Source: CBDFGN01 sp965247065
GTDB lineage: Bacteria; Bacteroidota; Bacteroidia; Cytophagales; Cyclobacteriaceae
Direction: 5' to 3'
Assembly: GCA_965247065.1 (NCBI GenBank)
Contig: CBDFGN010000006.1
Coordinates: 806,001 to 870,000, forward strand
Length of the DNA: 64,000 nucleotides
Positions 62,760 through 64,000 of this stretch are shown piece by piece; positions within the stretch are counted from its first letter, which is position 1; each line of letters opens with the position of its first letter. The position numbers and the translations under genes are program-made. Below the pieces are notes generated by a model. It searched no databases. It saw only the letters and a list, made by a program, of their open reading frames with translations, and was not told the DNA's origin.

Positions 62760-64000
62760 AATAGCCTGGATCTTTTTGCTGCAGGTAATGACTGGCTACG
62801 GAGTCAACCAAAAACTGGGTTTTAGAGCCAGACCAGCCCAGGTGATTGGCCTTGCGATGCTCACTGGACTGGGTATTACGTCCCTGGTCGTATTTGCATT
62901 GGAGGTAGCCAGGATTCCATTAGGTTTCACTTCCATAACTATTGCTATGTTGATAGTAGCGTGTTTTTTTTGGAAAGTTTACTTCAAGTTAAGATCCAGT
63001 GTTGCTGGCTGGTCCAAATGGCCAAAATTCTATGAATACCTATTTTTAGTGCCTATTACTATCTTAGTGGCAACCTCAATCTGGCGTTGCGTTTATCAAC
63101 CGATAACACCCTTTGACTCCAAAGTGGGTATTGATCTGGTAGCCAAGTACGCCTTGATGGAGGGCACCATTGCATCAACGGTTTTCACTGAGCATATTCC
63201 AGGTGTTTGGTATTCGAGTAACCAACCGTTTTACGCGCCATTTGCGATGCTCATGCAAGTTGTTTTTAGATCTACCGGCTTGCCATTTGGCAAAGTATGG
63301 TTGAGCTTTCTATTTGTTGGGTTCCTGTTCTTTTTTTATAACAGACTCAGATCAAGCGTGCATCCGATAATAGCGGGCGTTTTACTGCTTGTGTTTTTAT
63401 GCATTCCGGAAATGTACGCCTACACCTTTCTCGTCCAAACTGACTTTAGCAATGCCGTTTTCTTCGCTCTGGGGGTGATATTTTTCTATGATTATTTCAT
63501 CAAGCGTGACTTTGACAAGACAAAGTTAATGTTGTCGATTATGTTCATATCATTCGCTGTTTGGGCGCGGTCTGAGACGATTGTCATTGTTCCCCTGGGA
63601 CTGTCGCTCATTCTGTACAAGGAATTCCCAATACAACCTAAGAGGGCTTTAATTTACTCTATGGCCTATCTGGCAATTCCTTTGGCAATTTTCGTGATGT
63701 GGAATTTTGTATATATCAAGCTTTATTTGCCGGTTTCTCCAGCCGCGCTTTCGGAAATCAATCTTAGCTTCGATTCTTACCTCCCTAAAATATGGACCAC
63801 CGTTAAGGGAATGGTAAAAATTGGTATGACTCCCGACTATTGGAATTATGCAATATCGGGATCTGTGGTTCTCTATCTCTTGAATCTGATCATCTTCCGT
63901 AGCTTCAAAGGATCACATCCCATGCTTTGGATATTGGTCTTTTTTGTACTCTTCGTTTTTATGATCTATCACATTCCCGGGGTTGGAATTGGAACAACCT
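62743..64000 (+). CDS. Polytopic GT-C-like glycosyltransferase candidate, 3' end outside window
   Basis: 419 codons are visible from the ATG at 62743, open to the right edge. About ten hydrophobic helices alternate with short loops. The pattern resembles GT-C enzymes of the ArnT/GT39 type: an early long loop with PFDSKVGIDLVAKYALMEG and SSNQPFYAPFAMLMQV, then FLVQTDFSNAVFFALGVIFF and FAVWARSETIVIVPLG. GT-C enzymes use lipid-linked sugars on the outer face of the inner membrane; the catalytic acid would be the Asp in the first loop (PFDSK), by position only. Coupled to the preceding membrane protein gene by a 17-bp overlap. Confidence 0.65.
   Translation, partial: MIVTVKIAWIFLLQVMTGYGVNQKLGFRARPAQVIGLAMLTGLGITSLVVFALEVARIPLGFTSITIAMLIVACFFWKVYFKLRSSVAGWSKWPKFYEYLFLVPITILVATSIWRCVYQPITPFDSKVGIDLVAKYALMEGTIASTVFTEHIPGVWYSSNQPFYAPFAMLMQVVFRSTGLPFGKVWLSFLFVGFLFFFYNRLRSSVHPIIAGVLLLVFLCIPEMYAYTFLVQTDFSNAVFFALGVIFFYDYFIKRDFDKTKLMLSIMFISFAVWARSETIVIVPLGLSLILYKEFPIQPKRALIYSMAYLAIPLAIFVMWNFVYIKLYLPVSPAALSEINLSFDSYLPKIWTTVKGMVKIGMTPDYWNYAISGSVVLYLLNLIIFRSFKGSHPMLWILVFFVLFVFMIYHIPGVGIGTT

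Overview
The window looks like a chromosomal segment of a Bacteroidota bacterium, most likely a Cytophagales-type marine or soil lineage. The evidence is a type IX secretion (T9SS) sorting domain with the LYPNPA signature on a giant surface protein, a YpdA-type bacillithiol disulfide reductase, a fused SpmA/SpmB membrane protein, a fused FtcD architecture, PorT-like outer-membrane barrels, many lipoproteins, and starts without clear Shine-Dalgarno sequences. I saw no tRNA, rRNA or CRISPR array.

Layout. 1-9 kb: two tandem TPR proteins (one running off the left edge, one carrying a 15-bp minisatellite), glycerate kinase, a TlpA-like thioredoxin, a secreted TPR protein, SpmAB, a lipoprotein, RsmE and a relic of an EEP-family nuclease. 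9-20 kb: a small secreted TPR-like protein, a DUF2007 protein overlapping YpdA, an alpha/beta hydrolase lipoprotein, then a long minus-strand run (MORN-repeat protein, small unknowns, FabH, YheT-type hydrolase, a potassium-channel-like protein, a small secreted protein). 19.4-21.7 kb: three intergenic arrays of an ACCGTCY heptamer flank a gamma-carbonic-anhydrase-like gene and a DinB-family gene. 21.7-22.9 kb: a YvlD-type membrane protein and a rhomboid protease.

23.0-33.8 kb is the most interesting block, a five-gene same-strand cassette: an Npt-like nucleotide-transporter/HEAT/cyclic-nucleotide-binding protein, a cytosolic protein with three TIR-like domains, an nSTAND1 NTPase with one membrane helix, a coiled-coil rod and WD40 repeats, an outer-membrane barrel, and a lipoprotein with propeller-like repeats. 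Together they span cytosol, inner membrane and outer membrane and resemble a trans-envelope sensing or conflict system. The first two genes each carry a lesion: an apparent 1-nt frameshift and an in-frame TAA.

34.2-50.2 kb is the wreck of one T9SS surface protein. A 5-nt deletion, a 1-nt deletion and an IS110-family insertion split it. Repairing all three gives exactly 4,891 codons. The IS has resolvable ends (GGT shared at both junctions), a structured non-coding end that could encode a bridge RNA, and a transposase in which the fourth residue of the DEDD tetrad is Ala.

50.2-64 kb: a UUCG-loop terminator, an EEP-family protein, a TerB-like protein, a second rhomboid, a broken bifunctional formimidoyltransferase/cyclodeaminase, a DUF255 thioredoxin-like lipoprotein, an ArsN2-like acetyltransferase, DNA polymerase IV, a family 2 glycosyltransferase, a multi-PAS histidine kinase, small lipoproteins, and a membrane-protein pair ending in a GT-C-like protein cut by the right edge. 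The concentration of lesions between 23 and 53 kb means either recent gene decay or assembly error; raw reads would decide.
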